A stretch of 64,000 nucleotides of DNA from Paenalcaligenes sp050487225 (GTDB lineage Bacteria > Pseudomonadota > Gammaproteobacteria > Burkholderiales > Burkholderiaceae_B). The stretch is taken from NCBI RefSeq assembly GCF_050487225.1, contig NZ_JBKQGY010000003.1, forward strand, positions 248,001 through 312,000, in the 5' to 3' direction. Shown in pieces: positions 8,358 through 17,817 of this stretch. Positions within the stretch are counted from its first letter, which is position 1, and the number at the start of each line of letters is the position of its first letter. The position numbers and the translations under genes were made by a program. The notes under the pieces are model-generated. The model was not told the origin of the DNA. It saw only the letters and a program-made list of their open reading frames with translations, and did not search any database.

Positions 8358-9044
8358 ATGGACGCACATCTTCCCGGCACAACAGGGCCTATTGTTCGCA
8401 CTTCTGTTCACGACGCGGTGTATCAGGTGCTGCGCAACCGCATCATGCATGGTGTATACCGCGCGGGGCAGGTATTGGGCATACAAGAGTTGGCCGACAA
8501 TTTAGATACCAGCACCATGCCCGTGCGCGAGGCCTTACGCCGACTGGTGGCTCAACAAGCACTGGAACCCATGCGCAGCCGTTCTTCGCGTGTGCCGCTG
8601 ATTACGCTTGAGCGCCTCGAAGATTTACGCCGCTCACGTGTGCTAATTGAAGGCGCTGTCACACAATGGGCCACTGGCAATGTCAGCGAAGCAGACTTAG
8701 CACTGCTCACCCAACTCGCCAAAGATATACACCATAGCCGTAGCCAGCCTGATGGCATGACCACCAGCTTGGAGCTAAATAGGCAGTTCCACTTCTGCAT
8801 TTATCGCTATGCGCAATCACCCGTCATGTTGGGCATGATTGAAAGCCTATGGCTGCAATCTGGGCCCTACCTACGTGAAGTGCGAGAGCACTGCGGGCCT
8901 GAGCGCACCCCTATCGATGATCATCACGAAACTATCGTGAACGCACTGCGCAACAAAGACGCCAAGGCCGCCCAAGAAGCCTTGCAAGCCGACATCAGTT
9001 GGCCTTTTGAACAGTTGCTGCAATTACAACAACCTACAGCCTAA
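8358..9044 (+). CDS. GntR family regulator (FadR/FCD subfamily)
   Basis: The 228-residue protein has an N-terminal winged helix (VYQVLRNRIMHGVYRAGQVL, ELADNLDTSTMPVREALRRL) and an all-helical FCD ligand domain with the metal-site pattern D/N-x3-R-x-FH (ELNRQFHFCIY) and a distal His pair (DDHHETI). The ATG at 8358 leaves a standard N-terminus. It is the first gene of the sugar-acid cluster, with 22 nt to the dehydratase start, so it likely senses the substrate or an intermediate of that pathway. Confidence 0.9.
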   Translation: MDAHLPGTTGPIVRTSVHDAVYQVLRNRIMHGVYRAGQVLGIQELADNLDTSTMPVREALRRLVAQQALEPMRSRSSRVPLITLERLEDLRRSRVLIEGAVTQWATGNVSEADLALLTQLAKDIHHSRSQPDGMTTSLELNRQFHFCIYRYAQSPVMLGMIESLWLQSGPYLREVREHCGPERTPIDDHHETIVNALRNKDAKAAQEALQADISWPFEQLLQLQQPTA

Positions 9045-9066
9045 GCCTCATCGGAGGAGACATTCC

Positions 9067-10785
9067 ATGTTGCACAAACACCGTTCCCGCGTCGTGACCA
9101 GCGGCCCCACCCGCGCGCCACACCGTGCTTTCTTACGCGCCACTGGGATGGACGACCATTCGCTGGAGCAATCTTTTGTCGGCATTGTGAGCACCACAGG
9201 CGACAACACGCCCTGTTCTATGTCTTTAGCCCCGCAAGCTGACCACGCCCGTTTAGGTGTGGCCGAAGGTGGCGGTGTACCCATCAGTTTTTCTACCATT
9301 TCGGTATCTGATGGTACGTCGATGAATCATGCCGGTATGCGCATGAGCTTAGTGTCGCGCGAGACTATCGCCGACAGCGTAGAACTGATGGTGCGAGGCC
9401 ATGCCTACGATGGTTTAGTGGGCTTTGCGGGATGCGATAAAACCTTGCCCGGCATCATGATGGGCATGGTGCGTACCAATGTGCCGTCGGTATTTGTGTA
9501 TGGCGGTTCGATGCTGCCCGGCTTTGATGCCGACACCGGCCAAGACAGCACCATTTTGACCACTATCGAAGCAGTAGGCCGTTACCAAAGTGGCACCATT
9601 AGCTTGGACCAGTTACGCGGCATTGAATGCAGCTCATCGCCTACCGCCGGTGCCTGTCCGGGCCAATTTACCGCCAACACCATGGCGATGGTAGGCGAAA
9701 CCTTGGGCCTGTCATTGCTAGGCTCTTCCATGACACCCGCGGTGTACAGCAGTCGCTTGGCTTTAGCACGCCGTGCTGGCCGACAAGTGATGTCTATCTT
9801 GTCCACTGGCGGCCCACTACCTCGCGATTTAGTCACTAGAAAAAGTTTGGAAAATGCCTGTGCTGTCGTCGCCGCGACTGGTGGCTCTACCAACGCAGCC
9901 CTACACATCCCTGCCATTGCCAACGAAGCCGGTATTCGCTTCACGCTAGAAGATGTAGGCCGTGTGTTTGAACGCACGCCACTCATTGCTAACCTGCAGC
10001 CCGGTGGCCTGTATCTAGCGCGTGATCTGGATCGCATCGGCGGCACACCAGTAGTGCTGAAATCCTTGTTACAAGGCGGTTTTTTACACGGCGACACCCT
10101 CACTATAGAGGGCAACACACTGGCTGAAGCACTGGAACACTTCCCCGACCCTGATAATAAAATCGTCTTTCCTTGTTCACAGGCATTGCACCCCACTGGT
10201 GGCGTGGTCGTACTCAAAGGCAATCTGTGCCCCGATGGCGCGCTGCTAAAAATTGCAGGCCTGAAATCGCTACAGTTCACGGGTACCGCCCGCGTTTTTG
10301 AAAACGAAGAATCCTGTATGAAAGCGGTCTCCACGCAAGCCTACCAAGATGGCGATGTGCTGGTGATACGTAACGAAGGCCCTATGGGCGGCCCCGGCAT
10401 GCGTGAGATGTTGAGCGTGACGGCCGCTATCTACGGCCAAGGCAAAGGCGAAAAAGTAGCCTTACTCACAGACGGCCGTTTCTCGGGCGCTACCCGTGGC
10501 ATGTGTATTGGTTACGCCAGCCCCGAAGCCGCTATGGGTGGTGCCATAGGCTTAATTCAAAACGGCGACACCATTCACATTGATGCCGCTACCCGCAGCC
10601 TAAACCTGCAGATCAGCGATGAAGAACTCGCTTTTCGTCGCGCCAACAAGCCCGCTCTAGATCGTGCCCCCTTAGCGGGCGTGCTGGAAAAATATGCCAA
10701 ATTGGTAGGCCCGGCCAACGAAGGGGCCACCACACACTCTGGCAATCTGGATTGGCCTTATGACCCAGCGGAGGGCGAAGAATGA
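9067..10785 (+). CDS. IlvD/Edd family dehydratase (annotatable as dihydroxy-acid dehydratase)
   Basis: The 572-residue protein matches the Fe-S dehydratase family over its full length. The three cluster cysteines expected for the [2Fe-2S] type are present: Cys50 (DNTPC), Cys123 (GCDKTLPG) and Cys197 (AGACPGQ). The ATG at 9067 follows a strong GGAGGAG. The family includes branched-chain IlvD and sugar-acid dehydratases. Because it overlaps a dehydrogenase gene by 4 nt and lies with a TRAP transporter and tetronate-type enzymes, I favour a sugar-acid substrate, while true IlvD activity cannot be excluded. Confidence 0.85.
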   Translation: MLHKHRSRVVTSGPTRAPHRAFLRATGMDDHSLEQSFVGIVSTTGDNTPCSMSLAPQADHARLGVAEGGGVPISFSTISVSDGTSMNHAGMRMSLVSRETIADSVELMVRGHAYDGLVGFAGCDKTLPGIMMGMVRTNVPSVFVYGGSMLPGFDADTGQDSTILTTIEAVGRYQSGTISLDQLRGIECSSSPTAGACPGQFTANTMAMVGETLGLSLLGSSMTPAVYSSRLALARRAGRQVMSILSTGGPLPRDLVTRKSLENACAVVAATGGSTNAALHIPAIANEAGIRFTLEDVGRVFERTPLIANLQPGGLYLARDLDRIGGTPVVLKSLLQGGFLHGDTLTIEGNTLAEALEHFPDPDNKIVFPCSQALHPTGGVVVLKGNLCPDGALLKIAGLKSLQFTGTARVFENEESCMKAVSTQAYQDGDVLVIRNEGPMGGPGMREMLSVTAAIYGQGKGEKVALLTDGRFSGATRGMCIGYASPEAAMGGAIGLIQNGDTIHIDAATRSLNLQISDEELAFRRANKPALDRAPLAGVLEKYAKLVGPANEGATTHSGNLDWPYDPAEGEE

Positions 10786-11672
10786 AACTCGCTTTCTGCG
10801 GTTTAGGCTTAATGGGCACAGCCATGGTAAAGCGGTTACTCGCCGCAGGTCATCAGGTAAATGTGTGGAATCGCTCCCCGGCTAAAGCCCAGGCAATGGT
10901 TGCGCTAGGTGCTACGGCATGTAGTACACCTCAAGAGGCTGCTACAGGTGTAGACGGCGTCTTACTGTGTTTGCTGGACGCCGCTGCAGTACAGGAGGTG
11001 GTCTTTGGTGAACATGGCGTAGCCCACGCCCCTGCCCTGTCATGGGTGGTAGACCATTCCAGCATCGCCCCAGCCATCACTCAACAACTGGCGAAACAGC
11101 TACAACAACAGTGTCAGGCTAACTGGCTAGACGCCCCCGTATCAGGCGGTGTGGCAGGCACCGAGCAAGGCACATTAACCGTGATGGTAGGCGGTGAGGC
11201 AACAGCGTTACAGCAGGCATCACCCGCTATCTTGGCCTATGCCGCTCGCATCACCCACATGGGTGATTCTGGCACCGGGCAAACGGCCAAACTGTGCAAC
11301 CAAACCATTGTGGCCGCGACACTAAACGCCATCGCCGAAGCCTTAAGCTTAGCCCGCGCTGCTGGTATGGATGCTGCCAAACTACCCGAAGCGCTACAAG
11401 GTGGCTGGGCCGACTCCAAATTGCTGCCCTTATTTACGCCCCGCATGCTGCAAGCACAACACCATAGTGTGGGTGCCTTAGACACCATGCTGAAAGACAT
11501 AGACAGCGCTGTGGAGTTAGCCAAGCAAACCCGTACCCCTACCGCGTTAGCGGCTACCGTGCAGCAAAACCTGCGACTAGCCAGTGCCTTAGGGTTAGGA
11601 GCCGCTGAGATTTCAGCGCTGGTTTGCCTGAGCCACCCTGACAGCTTGCCTGCATTTCAGGCGCAAGCGTAG
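10782..11672 (+). CDS. NAD(P)-dependent oxidoreductase of the 3-hydroxyisobutyrate dehydrogenase family (LtnD/GarR-like)
   Basis: The 296-residue protein starts with a Rossmann GLGLMGTAMVKRL loop, has the substrate-binding DAPVSGG signature near residue 122 and the catalytic Lys in GQTAKLCNQ. The family oxidises or reduces short beta-hydroxy acids, including tartronate semialdehyde and L-threonate. Its ATG overlaps the dehydratase stop (ATGA), indicating translational coupling. In this cluster oxidation of a four-carbon acid at C2 (LtnD role) or reduction of a semialdehyde (GarR role) are both plausible. Confidence 0.85.
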   Translation: MKLAFCGLGLMGTAMVKRLLAAGHQVNVWNRSPAKAQAMVALGATACSTPQEAATGVDGVLLCLLDAAAVQEVVFGEHGVAHAPALSWVVDHSSIAPAITQQLAKQLQQQCQANWLDAPVSGGVAGTEQGTLTVMVGGEATALQQASPAILAYAARITHMGDSGTGQTAKLCNQTIVAATLNAIAEALSLARAAGMDAAKLPEALQGGWADSKLLPLFTPRMLQAQHHSVGALDTMLKDIDSAVELAKQTRTPTALAATVQQNLRLASALGLGAAEISALVCLSHPDSLPAFQAQA

Positions 11673-11690
11673 CCACAGGAGTCAGCTACC

Positions 11691-12500
11691 ATGCGTTTTG
11701 CTGCCAATCTCAGCCTGTTATTTCCAGAACATGTGAGCTTTGCGGAACGCTGCGCACGCGTTGCCGCCCAAGGCTTTAGCTATGTGGAAATGCTGTTTCC
11801 CTACGATTTACACCCGCAAGAATACTTACTGCCCTTAGAAGACCACGGGCTACAACCTCTGTTGATTAATACGCCCATTGATGCCGACCACTTCGGGCTG
11901 GCAGCGCTACCCGAGGCCAAAGAACGTTTCAAAGCCGATTTTGATCGCGCCTTGCACACCGCTCACAGCCTAGGCGTACCCGCTATCCACGTCATGGCTG
12001 GCATTACCCAGCATCTTGAAGCCCAACACTGGCAAGACACGTTACAAGAAAACCTGTGTTATGCCCTAAACCAAGCGGCTGGCACCGGCATCACCTTGCA
12101 ACTGGAGGCACTCAACCGTCGTGATTTACCTGGCTATGCCTACTGGAACCCCGCTGATGTACTGACCATCGTGCAGGCGATGAACTCCCCGCAACTAAAG
12201 CTGCAATTCGACTTCTATCACAGCTTAGTCGAAGGCTTACCGCTGCTTGAAACCCTGCAGTCATGCCGCGAGGTGGTGTCGCATGTACAAATTGCTGATC
12301 CGGCTCAACGCCATGAGCCTAACCTGCAACAGCATCCAGAAATGCTGCAAGCCCTGCTCTACCTGTTGAACACACACTACCTAGGCAGCATAGGGTGCGA
12401 ATACAAACCCGCTGCTAAATTTGAGCAAGGGTTGAAGTTTCTCGTGATTTTGCAGCAAGCAGGCTTATGCACCACACCGGAGCACACCTCATGCACATAG
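11691..12500 (+). CDS. Hydroxypyruvate isomerase family protein (OtnI/Hyi-like)
   Basis: This 269-residue protein is an AP-endonuclease-2-type TIM barrel. Metal-ligand regions are visible: ITLQLEALNRRD, LKLQFDFYHS, HVQIADPAQRHEP and SIGCEYKP. Hyi interconverts hydroxypyruvate and tartronate semialdehyde; OtnI interconverts 2-oxo- and 3-oxo-tetronate. The presence of a DenD-like gene immediately downstream makes the OtnI role the better guess. The stop overlaps the next gene by 10 nt. Confidence 0.83.
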   Translation: MRFAANLSLLFPEHVSFAERCARVAAQGFSYVEMLFPYDLHPQEYLLPLEDHGLQPLLINTPIDADHFGLAALPEAKERFKADFDRALHTAHSLGVPAIHVMAGITQHLEAQHWQDTLQENLCYALNQAAGTGITLQLEALNRRDLPGYAYWNPADVLTIVQAMNSPQLKLQFDFYHSLVEGLPLLETLQSCREVVSHVQIADPAQRHEPNLQQHPEMLQALLYLLNTHYLGSIGCEYKPAAKFEQGLKFLVILQQAGLCTTPEHTSCT

Positions 12501-13450
12501 TTATCACCGGTGCAGCCGGTTATATAGGCCATGCGCTTACCCGTTGGCTATGCACACAAAGCCATTTTGCAGGCCAGCCCATCACACGTTTAAGCCGTAC
12601 TGATCTGGCCCTACAACCCATAGAGCAAGCCCCCGCACTTCTACACGATGTAGAGGGTGACTTCTGCCAAGCCACAGTACGCGAACAAGTATTGGCTGAA
12701 CCCGCTGATTACGTCTTTCATCTGGCTGGCATCACCAGCAAACGCGCCGAAGAAAACCTGCGTTTAAGTTTGGAAGTGAATTTACAGGCCTCGATGGCCT
12801 TGCTGGAAGACCTACGTCATCAAGCACGTAAAGCCACGGTGGTATTCACCAGCTCTATAGGCGTGTTTGGCACTCCACTGCCTAGCCACATTGATGACCA
12901 AACCCCCATACAGCCCACCTTAAGCTATGGCACACATAAGCGCATGGTTGAGCTACTGATTGCTGATTACAGCCGTCTTGGCCATATAGATGGTCGTTCG
13001 GTGCGCTTGCCCGGCATTATCGCCAGACCCCTACAAGCCATTGCGGCCCTATCCAGCTTTTCCAGCGACGTTGTACAGCACATGGCGGCTGGCACGGCCT
13101 ATACCTGCCCTGTGTCTGCGGATGCCTCGAACTGGTTGATCTCCTTACCCTGCTGTTTGGAGCAACTGGTGCATGCAGCCACCTCCCCTGCCACAGCATG
13201 GCCTCCCAGCAGAGTGGTGACCTTACCTGCGCTACGCGTACTGACTGGTGAGTTGGTGCAAGGGTTAGCACAACGTTATGGCACTGATCGCAACAACTTG
13301 GTGAGCTGGCAACCTAACGCCGACATAGAAGCCCAATTTGGCCGCTGGCCCACCTTGGACACCACCCTCGCTAATCAGCTTGGTTTCACCCATGACCACA
13401 ACATTGAAAACTTGATACACAGAGCCCTGCTTACCACCCCATCAGCTTGA
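12491..13450 (+). CDS. denD: NAD-dependent epimerase/dehydratase family protein, D-erythronate dehydrogenase-like
   Basis: The 319-residue extended SDR starts MHIVITGAAGYIG, has SSIGVFG and the catalytic YxxxK in LSYGTHKRMVELL. Fusion-free length and context with an OtnI-like isomerase agree with DenD, which oxidises D-erythronate at C2. The ATG at 12491 is chosen because the nucleotide-binding strand begins there; an upstream in-frame start at 12467 would add only residues lying within the previous gene. Sequence alone does not separate DenD from other sugar-acid or sugar-nucleotide SDRs. Confidence 0.72.
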   Translation: MHIVITGAAGYIGHALTRWLCTQSHFAGQPITRLSRTDLALQPIEQAPALLHDVEGDFCQATVREQVLAEPADYVFHLAGITSKRAEENLRLSLEVNLQASMALLEDLRHQARKATVVFTSSIGVFGTPLPSHIDDQTPIQPTLSYGTHKRMVELLIADYSRLGHIDGRSVRLPGIIARPLQAIAALSSFSSDVVQHMAAGTAYTCPVSADASNWLISLPCCLEQLVHAATSPATAWPPSRVVTLPALRVLTGELVQGLAQRYGTDRNNLVSWQPNADIEAQFGRWPTLDTTLANQLGFTHDHNIENLIHRALLTTPSA

Positions 13451-13486
13451 TACATATAAAACATAGAGACCACAAGGAGACTTATT

Positions 13487-14536
13487 ATGCTGAAACTCTG
13501 TAAAAAACTTCTGTACTGCTCAGGCTTGGCACTCTCGCTAAGCAGCGCTCAGGTTGCGCATGCCGCCCCCACCGAATTAACCGTATCTGTCTGGCTGCCG
13601 CCTACCCACTCGCTGGTGGCAGGCTTTATCGTGCCGTGGTTAGCCGAAATCGAAGAGCAAACCGAAGGCCGCATCAAACCTCGTCTGCTCCCCAAACCAG
13701 TCACCAACCCTGCAGGCCACTACGATGCTGCTCGTAATGGTCTGGTAGACATCACCTTTATCTCGCACGCTTACTACCCCGGTCGCTTTGAGCTGACCAA
13801 GCTGGCTTCGTTGCCTTTAACGGGTGACCACGGTGAAGCCCGCTCCGTTGCGGCATGGCGCATTTATGACCAATACCTGAAAGACGCTGGTGAACACCGT
13901 GGCGTCAAACTACTCAGCATGTATGGCCACGGCCCGGGCTTAGTGATGACCGGTAGCAAACCCATCCGCACCATTGAAGATTTTGACGGCCTAAAAATAC
14001 GCGTAGGTGGCGGTATGGCGGCTGACGTCGCCCAAGCGCTAAATGTGAACCCTGTGGTCAAACCCGCTCCCGATTCCTATGAGCTGCTGAGCACCGGTGT
14101 AGTAGATGGCTTGTTCTTCCCCGGCGAATCTTTAGCAGCCTTCAAGCTAGACGACGTGGTGCGTTACATCACTCGCTTCCCCGGTGGGCTGTATGGCGAT
14201 TCACACGGCCTGATCATGAACCAAAATGCCTACGACAACCTAGACCCACAAGACCGTGAAATTCTGGATAGGCTCAGCGGTGAGTATGCGGCACGCATGG
14301 CGGGTGCGGCATGGGGTGGTGCAGATGCTGGCTCATTGAAAGCGGGTCAAGAAAAAGGCGTAGAAATCATCGATGCTGACGAAGCGCTGGTCGCCGCTGT
14401 ACGCGAGCGCACGCAACGCTTTGAACAAGCCTGGTTAGACGCCGCAGCGGCCAAGAACATTGATGGCCCAGCAGTACTTGCCGAGTTCCGCGAGCAACTG
14501 CAACAGCTGGATGCGGAAATAGACAGCCGCCCTTAA
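13487..14536 (+). CDS. dctP: TRAP transporter substrate-binding protein (DctP family)
   Basis: A cleavable signal (residues 1-26, ending VAHA) precedes a DctP domain. Landmarks are the binding Arg region LKIRVGGG, VVDGLFFPGES and the long C-terminal helix. TRAP binding proteins capture organic acids in the periplasm using an Na+ gradient-driven permease. AAGGAG lies upstream of the ATG. The neighbouring catabolic genes suggest a sugar acid ligand. Confidence 0.9.
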   Translation: MLKLCKKLLYCSGLALSLSSAQVAHAAPTELTVSVWLPPTHSLVAGFIVPWLAEIEEQTEGRIKPRLLPKPVTNPAGHYDAARNGLVDITFISHAYYPGRFELTKLASLPLTGDHGEARSVAAWRIYDQYLKDAGEHRGVKLLSMYGHGPGLVMTGSKPIRTIEDFDGLKIRVGGGMAADVAQALNVNPVVKPAPDSYELLSTGVVDGLFFPGESLAAFKLDDVVRYITRFPGGLYGDSHGLIMNQNAYDNLDPQDREILDRLSGEYAARMAGAAWGGADAGSLKAGQEKGVEIIDADEALVAAVRERTQRFEQAWLDAAAAKNIDGPAVLAEFREQLQQLDAEIDSRP

Positions 14537-14560
14537 TCCCTGCGACTCAATCAGGAAATC

Positions 14561-15046
14561 ATGATGAATGCTCTGCTTCGTCCTGTGCTATGCGTCATGC
14601 GACGCATCGCCGAAGTGACACTCTTTCTGATGATGTGCCTCACCATGCTGGACGTGGCGGGACGCTATTTCTTCAATTTCCCGGTGATTGGCTCGGTAGA
14701 ACTCACCGAACTGCTGATGGTGGGCGTGATCTTCTCAGGCATCGCCCTATCATCAGCCTCCAAAGGCCATATCACGGTTGATTTGATGGCCATGGCGCTA
14801 CATGGGCGCACTCGCTGGCTGCAACGCATTCTGGGTGACCTGATTTCGTTAGGCATCATAGGTTTGCTCGCCGTTGTGAGCTGGGGCAAAGCTGCTGAGA
14901 TCGCCGATTACGGTGACAAAACAGCGGTATTGCTGTTGCCCATTGCCCCTATCGCGTACTTCATGGCGGTGATGCTAAGCGTGACAACACTGTATCACCT
15001 GCTGCAACTTCTACACTCCATTACCCAAGGGCCCCATCATGACTGA
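14561..15046 (+). CDS. dctQ: TRAP transporter small permease (DctQ family)
   Basis: The 161-residue protein has four membrane segments and the DctQ pattern DVAGRYFFNFPVIGSVELTE, where the ELTEL motif is conserved. It forms the permease with the large subunit whose start overlaps it by 8 nt. AGGAA lies upstream of the tandem ATG codons. Confidence 0.9.
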   Translation: MMNALLRPVLCVMRRIAEVTLFLMMCLTMLDVAGRYFFNFPVIGSVELTELLMVGVIFSGIALSSASKGHITVDLMAMALHGRTRWLQRILGDLISLGIIGLLAVVSWGKAAEIADYGDKTAVLLLPIAPIAYFMAVMLSVTTLYHLLQLLHSITQGPHHD

Positions 15047-16334
15047 AGCGCTGTTAGGCTTTGCCGCCATGCTTGCCCTCATCATGCTGCAAGTACCCGT
15101 GGCGTTTGCCATGGCACTGGTAGGTTTGGTGGGTACCGCACTGATACGTAACTGGTCTTCCGCCTATGCGATGGCGGGTTCCATGGTGTATGAAAGCGGT
15201 TTCCAATACACCTTGTCTGTGTTGCCGTTGTTCATTTTGATGGGCAACTTCATCACTCAGGCCAGACTTTCCAAAGAGCTGTATAACGCGGCGCACGCCT
15301 TTTTAGGCCACCGACGCGGCGGGTTGTCGCTCTCTACCATTTTGGCCTGTGGTGGGTTTAGTGCTGTGTGTGGTTCTAGCTTAGCAACGGCAGCTACCAT
15401 GTCCAAAGTGGCCTACCCAGAAATGCGCCGCTTTGGTTATGACCCCGCTCTGGCCACCGGCTCTATTGCAGCGGGCGGTACGTTGGGGATTTTGCTGCCA
15501 CCTTCCATTGTGATGGTGGTGTACTGCATTTTGACCGAGCAAAGCATTGGCAAAATGTTTGCAGCAGGCTTGATTCCCGGTGCCTTAGCCATCTTGCTGT
15601 ATCTGCTGGCATCGGCCTGGGTGACATGGCGCAACCCTAATGCTGGCCCCGCAGCAGGCGAACGCCAAGGGTGGCCTGCACGCTGGCAAGCCATCAAAAA
15701 AGTATGGGGCTTGCTGGTACTATTCGGCATTGTGATGGGCGGCATTTATGGCGGTATCTTCACCTCTACCGAAGCCGCTGGTATTGGCGCTTTCGGAGCC
15801 ATGCTGTTCTCACTACTACGCGGCACCTTAACATGGCGCAGCCTGTCCGAAGTATTAATAGAATCCACCCAAACCACTGGTATGTTGTTTATGGTGATTA
15901 TTGGCGCATTGCTATTCGCCAATTTCATCAACTTCACCTCATTGCCTGACGACCTAAAAGCTATGGTCATGCAGTTTGACCTTAGCCCTTACACCGTCAT
16001 TATTCTGATCAGCCTACTTTATATTGTGCTGGGTGCTGTACTGGAAAGCATGTCCATGATTTTGCTGACCGTACCGGTGTTCTACCCTTTGGTGCAGTAT
16101 CTAGGTTTTGATCTGATTTGGTTTGGCATTATCGTGGTGGTAGTCACCGAAATCAGCTTTATCACGCCCCCTTTCGGGATGAACGTCATCGTTTTACGCA
16201 GCCTATTACCCGAGGTTCCCTTAGCGACTATGTACCGTGGTGTGATGCCTTTTGTGTTTGCGGACATCATCCGTTTGGCCATCCTGATCGCCTTCCCTGT
16301 ACTGTCGCTGTATTTACCTCGCTATTTAGGCTAA
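15039..16334 (+). CDS. dctM: TRAP transporter large permease (DctM family)
   Basis: The 431-residue protein has about 12 membrane segments and the family signatures CGGFSAVCGSSLATAATM, GTLGILLPPSIVMVVY and FTSTEAAGIGAFGA. This subunit forms the transport channel for Na+-coupled import. It completes a dctPQM set in one operon with the sugar-acid enzymes. Confidence 0.93.
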   Translation: MTEALLGFAAMLALIMLQVPVAFAMALVGLVGTALIRNWSSAYAMAGSMVYESGFQYTLSVLPLFILMGNFITQARLSKELYNAAHAFLGHRRGGLSLSTILACGGFSAVCGSSLATAATMSKVAYPEMRRFGYDPALATGSIAAGGTLGILLPPSIVMVVYCILTEQSIGKMFAAGLIPGALAILLYLLASAWVTWRNPNAGPAAGERQGWPARWQAIKKVWGLLVLFGIVMGGIYGGIFTSTEAAGIGAFGAMLFSLLRGTLTWRSLSEVLIESTQTTGMLFMVIIGALLFANFINFTSLPDDLKAMVMQFDLSPYTVIILISLLYIVLGAVLESMSMILLTVPVFYPLVQYLGFDLIWFGIIVVVVTEISFITPPFGMNVIVLRSLLPEVPLATMYRGVMPFVFADIIRLAILIAFPVLSLYLPRYLG

Positions 16335-16352
16335 TTGCTTGTTGGAGCCCTT

Positions 16353-17321
16353 ATGAGTGTTTCTTCTCCCCGTGTTGCTGTATGCGCACGCGTTTTTCCT
16401 GAGTCACTGGCCAAACTGGAAGCGGCTGGTTTTTCTGTACACGCCCACCAAGGTGACAACGCGTTGCAAGGTGAGCAATTGGTTGCCTGGGCTAAGGACT
16501 CAGAGGCTTTACTGGTTTCTGCTAGTAGCCGTGTAGATGCTTCCATATTGGATCAACTCCCCAACCTAAAAGTCATCGCCAACATAGGCGTAGGCTATAA
16601 CAACATTGATGTAGCCGCCGCTACCGCCCGTGGCATTCCTGTCAGTAACACACCGGATGTATTAACTGAAACCACGGCCGACTTAGCGTGGGCATTGATG
16701 TTTGCAGCAGCCCGTCGCATCAGCGAATCTGAACGCTGGTTACGCGATGGTCAGTGGAAATCCATGGCCTTAGATGGCTGGCTAGGTGTGGATATTCAAG
16801 GTAGTACATTGGGCATCATCGGCATGGGACGTATAGGTGGTGCAGTTGCCCGTCGCGCCATAGGTTTTGGTATGCGTGTGCTGTATCACAACCGTACAGC
16901 CCTACCTGCGGATGAAACCCCCGGCGTGACTTGGGTAGAGAAAGACACCCTGCTGAAAGAAGCAGATCATGTGATTTTGGTCGTGCCGTACTCCCCTGCT
17001 ACACATCATCTTATCGGCGCAAACGAACTAGCACTGATGAAACCTACAGCGGTGTTGGTCAACATTGCTCGTGGCGGTGTGGTGGACGATGTTGCGTTAG
17101 CCCATGCGCTGCAAAGTGGCAAACTTGGAGCTGCAGGCATAGATGTATTTGAAAACGAACCCAACATTGCCAAAGAACTACTCAACGCCCCCAATGCCGT
17201 ACTGACCCCCCACATAGGCAGCGCCACCAAACGTACTCGTTTGGGCATGGTGGATTTGGCTGTGGATAACTTACTGGATTGGCAAGCAGGCAAAACACTG
17301 CGTAATTCGGTTAACGGCTAA
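16353..17321 (+). CDS. D-isomer-specific 2-hydroxyacid dehydrogenase (glyoxylate/hydroxypyruvate reductase-like)
   Basis: The 322-residue protein has the NAD(P) loop GMGRIGGAVARRA, catalytic Arg in VNIARGGVVDD, Glu in GIDVFENEP and His in LTPHIGSAT. Length and motifs match the GhrB/GyaR group, which reduces glyoxylate, hydroxypyruvate or 2-ketogluconate. It closes the sugar-acid operon, where it would reduce a 2-oxo acid produced by the upstream enzymes. The ATG at 16353 has TTGGAG upstream; a TTG 18 nt earlier is less likely. Confidence 0.88.
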   Translation: MSVSSPRVAVCARVFPESLAKLEAAGFSVHAHQGDNALQGEQLVAWAKDSEALLVSASSRVDASILDQLPNLKVIANIGVGYNNIDVAAATARGIPVSNTPDVLTETTADLAWALMFAAARRISESERWLRDGQWKSMALDGWLGVDIQGSTLGIIGMGRIGGAVARRAIGFGMRVLYHNRTALPADETPGVTWVEKDTLLKEADHVILVVPYSPATHHLIGANELALMKPTAVLVNIARGGVVDDVALAHALQSGKLGAAGIDVFENEPNIAKELLNAPNAVLTPHIGSATKRTRLGMVDLAVDNLLDWQAGKTLRNSVNG

Positions 17322-17486
17322 ATAGCACTCAGGGGTGGGTGATAACTCTCCCCTGTTTGTATTGCCGTAGTCCTCTAACATGGGCAATGAATGCAGCTTT
17401 CATGATTTAACTGGTGACGTGTGCTTTGCATACCTAGAGTGTCAAAACCCACGGATCAATCACTGCCTGCCGTAGCCTACGGCTGC

Positions 17487-17537
17487 GAAAGTATTTTTTA
17501 ATTTGTACACCAAATAAAAAAACACTTCCCTCCGCCT
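17487..17537 (+). repeat. Left copy of a ~50-bp inverted repeat
   Basis: Contains the core ATTTGTACACCAAAT (17501-17515), which is repeated exactly in inverse orientation at 17789-17803. The flanks also match: the core is followed by A-rich sequence, then TTCC and CTCCG in both copies. Overall similarity of the copies over about 50 bp is good by eye but imperfect. Confidence 0.65.
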
Positions 17538-17766
17538 TTCCTTCATCGCTTGCAACGTTTTTTGCATTGACGGTAGCTGTTAGACATTACTACTTCTGTG
17601 GCAGATAAATGGGGAGGGTTTGTTTCATCACTCTTTGCTTAGTACCAATCCTGTTTTAGCAAAGGTAGGCATACAAGATAAGGACGTAGATCTTGCCGCT
17701 ACGAGTCTTGAGTAAAGCTCCACACAATAAAGGGCTGTAAACCTCTCCACATTCAGAACACCCGGG

Positions 17767-17817
17767 GGACGGAGAGGAAACTTTTTTGATTTGGTGTACA
17801 AATCACAAAAAGTATTC
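17767..17817 (-). repeat. Right copy of the ~50-bp inverted repeat
   Basis: Carries ATTTGGTGTACAAAT (17789-17803), the exact reverse complement of the left core, flanked by similar sequence. The two copies enclose about 230 bp, an arrangement seen in small non-autonomous elements, but no target-site duplication was obvious. Confidence 0.65.

Noticed and set aside
9582..10334. 250-codon ORF antisense to the IlvD/Edd dehydratase
   Set aside because: The plus frame has all Fe-S ligands and family motifs; the antisense frame has none.
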